A stretch of DNA of 47,430 nucleotides from the NCBI GenBank assembly GCA_021815365.1, contig JAKAGZ010000017.1:1-47430 (forward strand), given 5' to 3'. Below are positions 46,064-47,430 of this stretch, in pieces. The stretch's first letter is position 1; each line of letters opens with the position of its first letter. The notes beneath the pieces are model-generated. The model was not told where the DNA came from. It searched no databases and saw only the letters and a list, made by a program, of their open reading frames with translations. A program made the position numbers and the translations under genes. The DNA comes from Bacteroidota bacterium (GTDB lineage: Bacteria > Bacteroidota > Ignavibacteria > Ignavibacteriales > Ignavibacteriaceae).

Positions 46064-47430
46064 ATGCTGGTTAAAAATGATTCATCAAAAGAAAACAATG
46101 ACGGATTCATAAGGGGGCTGGGGCTTTTGGATTCCACAATGATAGTCGCCGGTTCGATGATCGGGTCAGGAATATTCATTGTCTCCGCAGATATTTTAAG
46201 AGAAGTCGGTTCACCCGGCTGGCTTCTTGTTGTGTGGATAATAACAGGGCTTCTCACTGTATCTGCCGCATTGAGTTACGGAGAACTGGCTTCGATGATG
46301 CCTAAAGTAGGAGGGCAGTATGTTTATTTAAAGGAAGCGTATTCACCTTTACTTGGATTCCTTTACGGATGGACTTTATTTCTTGTTATACAAACCGGAA
46401 CAATAGCAGCGGTATCAATAGGATTTGCAAAATATCTGAGCGTTCTTTGTCCTGTAATTTCTGAAAGCTCGTATATTATTCCGCCAATTTCTATTTCACA
46501 AAATTATGCGGTTTCACTTTCCACCTCGCAATTAATCGGAATTCTATTAATAGTATTAATTACCTGGATGAATACAAGAGGCTTGCAGGTCGGAAAATTG
46601 GTTCAAAATATTTTTACTTTTACCAAAACAGGAGCTTTAATTCTTCTCATTGTTTTTGGTTTATTATTGGGGTGGAATGCCCTGGCTGTTCACGCAAACT
46701 TTTCTGATTTCTGGCAAGTCCGCGGATCGTTACAGGATGTAGGCAAAGGATTGACCGCTGCATCTGTTTTCGGATTGTTTGTCGGAATTTGTGTAGCTCA
46801 AACCAATTCTCTTTTTTCAGCAGATGCGTGGAATAATATCACATTTACTGCCGGGGAAGTTAAAAACCCTAAGAAGAATATTCCTCTTTCACTTGCTTTC
46901 GGTACTTTATTGGTCATCACTTTATATCTGTTAACAAATGTAGCATATCTTGTAACTTTGCCGGTCGAACAAATGCAAAATACGCCGAACGATAGGATAG
47001 CCTCTGCGACTGCGGATGTAATTTTCCCGGGTTCAGGTGCTGTGATAATGGCAGTAGCAATTATGATTTCCACTTTCGGCTGCAACAATGGTTTGATTCT
47101 TTCAGGCGCGCGGGCATATTATGCTATGGCTAAAGACAAATTATTTTTCGCATCATCCGGGAAACTAAGCAGCAAGCAAGTTCCCTCGTGGGGTTTGGTA
47201 ATACAGGGGATATGGGCTGCTGTACTTGTACTGCCGCGGGTTGTTATTGGTGTTAATCCTGCCAACGGAGAAATACGTTACGGCAATTTATATAACGATC
47301 TTCTTACTTATGTGATTTCTGCTGCATTAATATTTTACATACTTACTATATTTGGAATTTTTCGATTACGAAAGATCAAACCTGATGCTGAAAGACCATA
47401 TAAAGTTGTCGGCTATCCGCTGGTTCCTGC
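46064..47430 (+). CDS. APC-superfamily amino-acid permease (3' partial)
   Basis: Starts at ATG 46064 with GAGGGA (46054-46059) and stays open to the window end (about 455 residues seen). 'GLLDSTMIVAGSMIGSGIFIV' opens the first helix with the APC G-S/A-G-I-F signature; at least 11 further hydrophobic segments follow. 'SADAWNNITFTAGEVKNPKKNIPLSL' is the conserved APC loop. The final visible 'RPYKVVGYPLVPA' is typical of the region near helix 11. It transports amino acids, perhaps by exchange; substrate unknown. Confidence 0.92.
   Translation, partial: MLVKNDSSKENNDGFIRGLGLLDSTMIVAGSMIGSGIFIVSADILREVGSPGWLLVVWIITGLLTVSAALSYGELASMMPKVGGQYVYLKEAYSPLLGFLYGWTLFLVIQTGTIAAVSIGFAKYLSVLCPVISESSYIIPPISISQNYAVSLSTSQLIGILLIVLITWMNTRGLQVGKLVQNIFTFTKTGALILLIVFGLLLGWNALAVHANFSDFWQVRGSLQDVGKGLTAASVFGLFVGICVAQTNSLFSADAWNNITFTAGEVKNPKKNIPLSLAFGTLLVITLYLLTNVAYLVTLPVEQMQNTPNDRIASATADVIFPGSGAVIMAVAIMISTFGCNNGLILSGARAYYAMAKDKLFFASSGKLSSKQVPSWGLVIQGIWAAVLVLPRVVIGVNPANGEIRYGNLYNDLLTYVISAALIFYILTIFGIFRLRKIKPDAERPYKVVGYPLVP

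Noticed and set aside
1-47430. CRISPR arrays, tRNA or rRNA genes, insertion sequences
   Set aside because: I looked for regularly spaced repeats, cloverleaf arms with TTCRA loops, and transposase motifs and saw none; a computed scan would be more sensitive.

Overview
The window looks like chromosome from a free-living, moderately AT-rich bacterium of the Ignavibacteria/Chlorobi side of the Bacteroidota (FCB) lineage. The signs are: exported proteins ending in a type IX secretion (T9SS) sorting domain of the 'NYPNPFNP...VYNILGQEV...MILMK' type, PorV/PorQ-family proteins, TonB receptors with an N-terminal carboxypeptidase-regulatory-like domain, and Reg_prop/Y_Y_Y sensor kinases. This assignment comes from family patterns recalled by eye; no search was run. 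No tRNA, rRNA, CRISPR array or insertion sequence was recognised.

Region A (1-4403) is a signalling block. It holds the 3' part of a Reg_prop/Y_Y_Y/HisKA_3 sensor kinase, a small MNT nucleotidyltransferase plus a shortened HEPN protein lying between kinase and regulator, then two very similar NarL/FixJ response regulators. Region B (4762-14012) is a cell-envelope block: a two-domain parvulin-type prolyl isomerase, a TonB-dependent outer-membrane protein, a 1.2-kilo-residue exported protein with D/N-rich repeats, and a PorV/PorQ-like barrel.

Region C (14080-28035) is mainly starch use. It holds a secreted protein with four carbohydrate-binding-like modules, a secreted GH13 amylase with CBM20-like and T9SS domains, and, on the minus strand, a two-gene GH13 operon. 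Set inside it (18940-23555) is a carbamoyltransferase/SxtJ/DUF5989 module with a divergent HTH-membrane-SGNH-TPR protein, probably for surface glycan or small-molecule decoration. A GC-rich multi-stem element follows it.

Region D (28321-42500) is the most coherent and least explained part. A GbsR/MarR-like regulator is followed by ten co-directional genes: SDR reductase, TonB receptor, KASIII-like enzyme with two of three catalytic residues replaced, sodium/solute symporter, malate synthase, long ICL2-type isocitrate lyase, acyl-CoA/AMP ligase and two paralogous alpha/beta hydrolases (one with an export signal, one without). A repeated GTTWCAAA-type operator precedes both the regulator and the SDR gene. 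I read it as an inducible uptake and catabolic operon that takes an ester or acyl substrate to acetyl-CoA and through the glyoxylate shunt; the substrate is unknown.

Region E (42492-47430) holds a GH16 glucanase converging on the operon, a small membrane protein, an MHS-type MFS transporter and an amino-acid permease cut by the window edge. Its long intergenic spaces contain inverted repeats and an orphan terminator.
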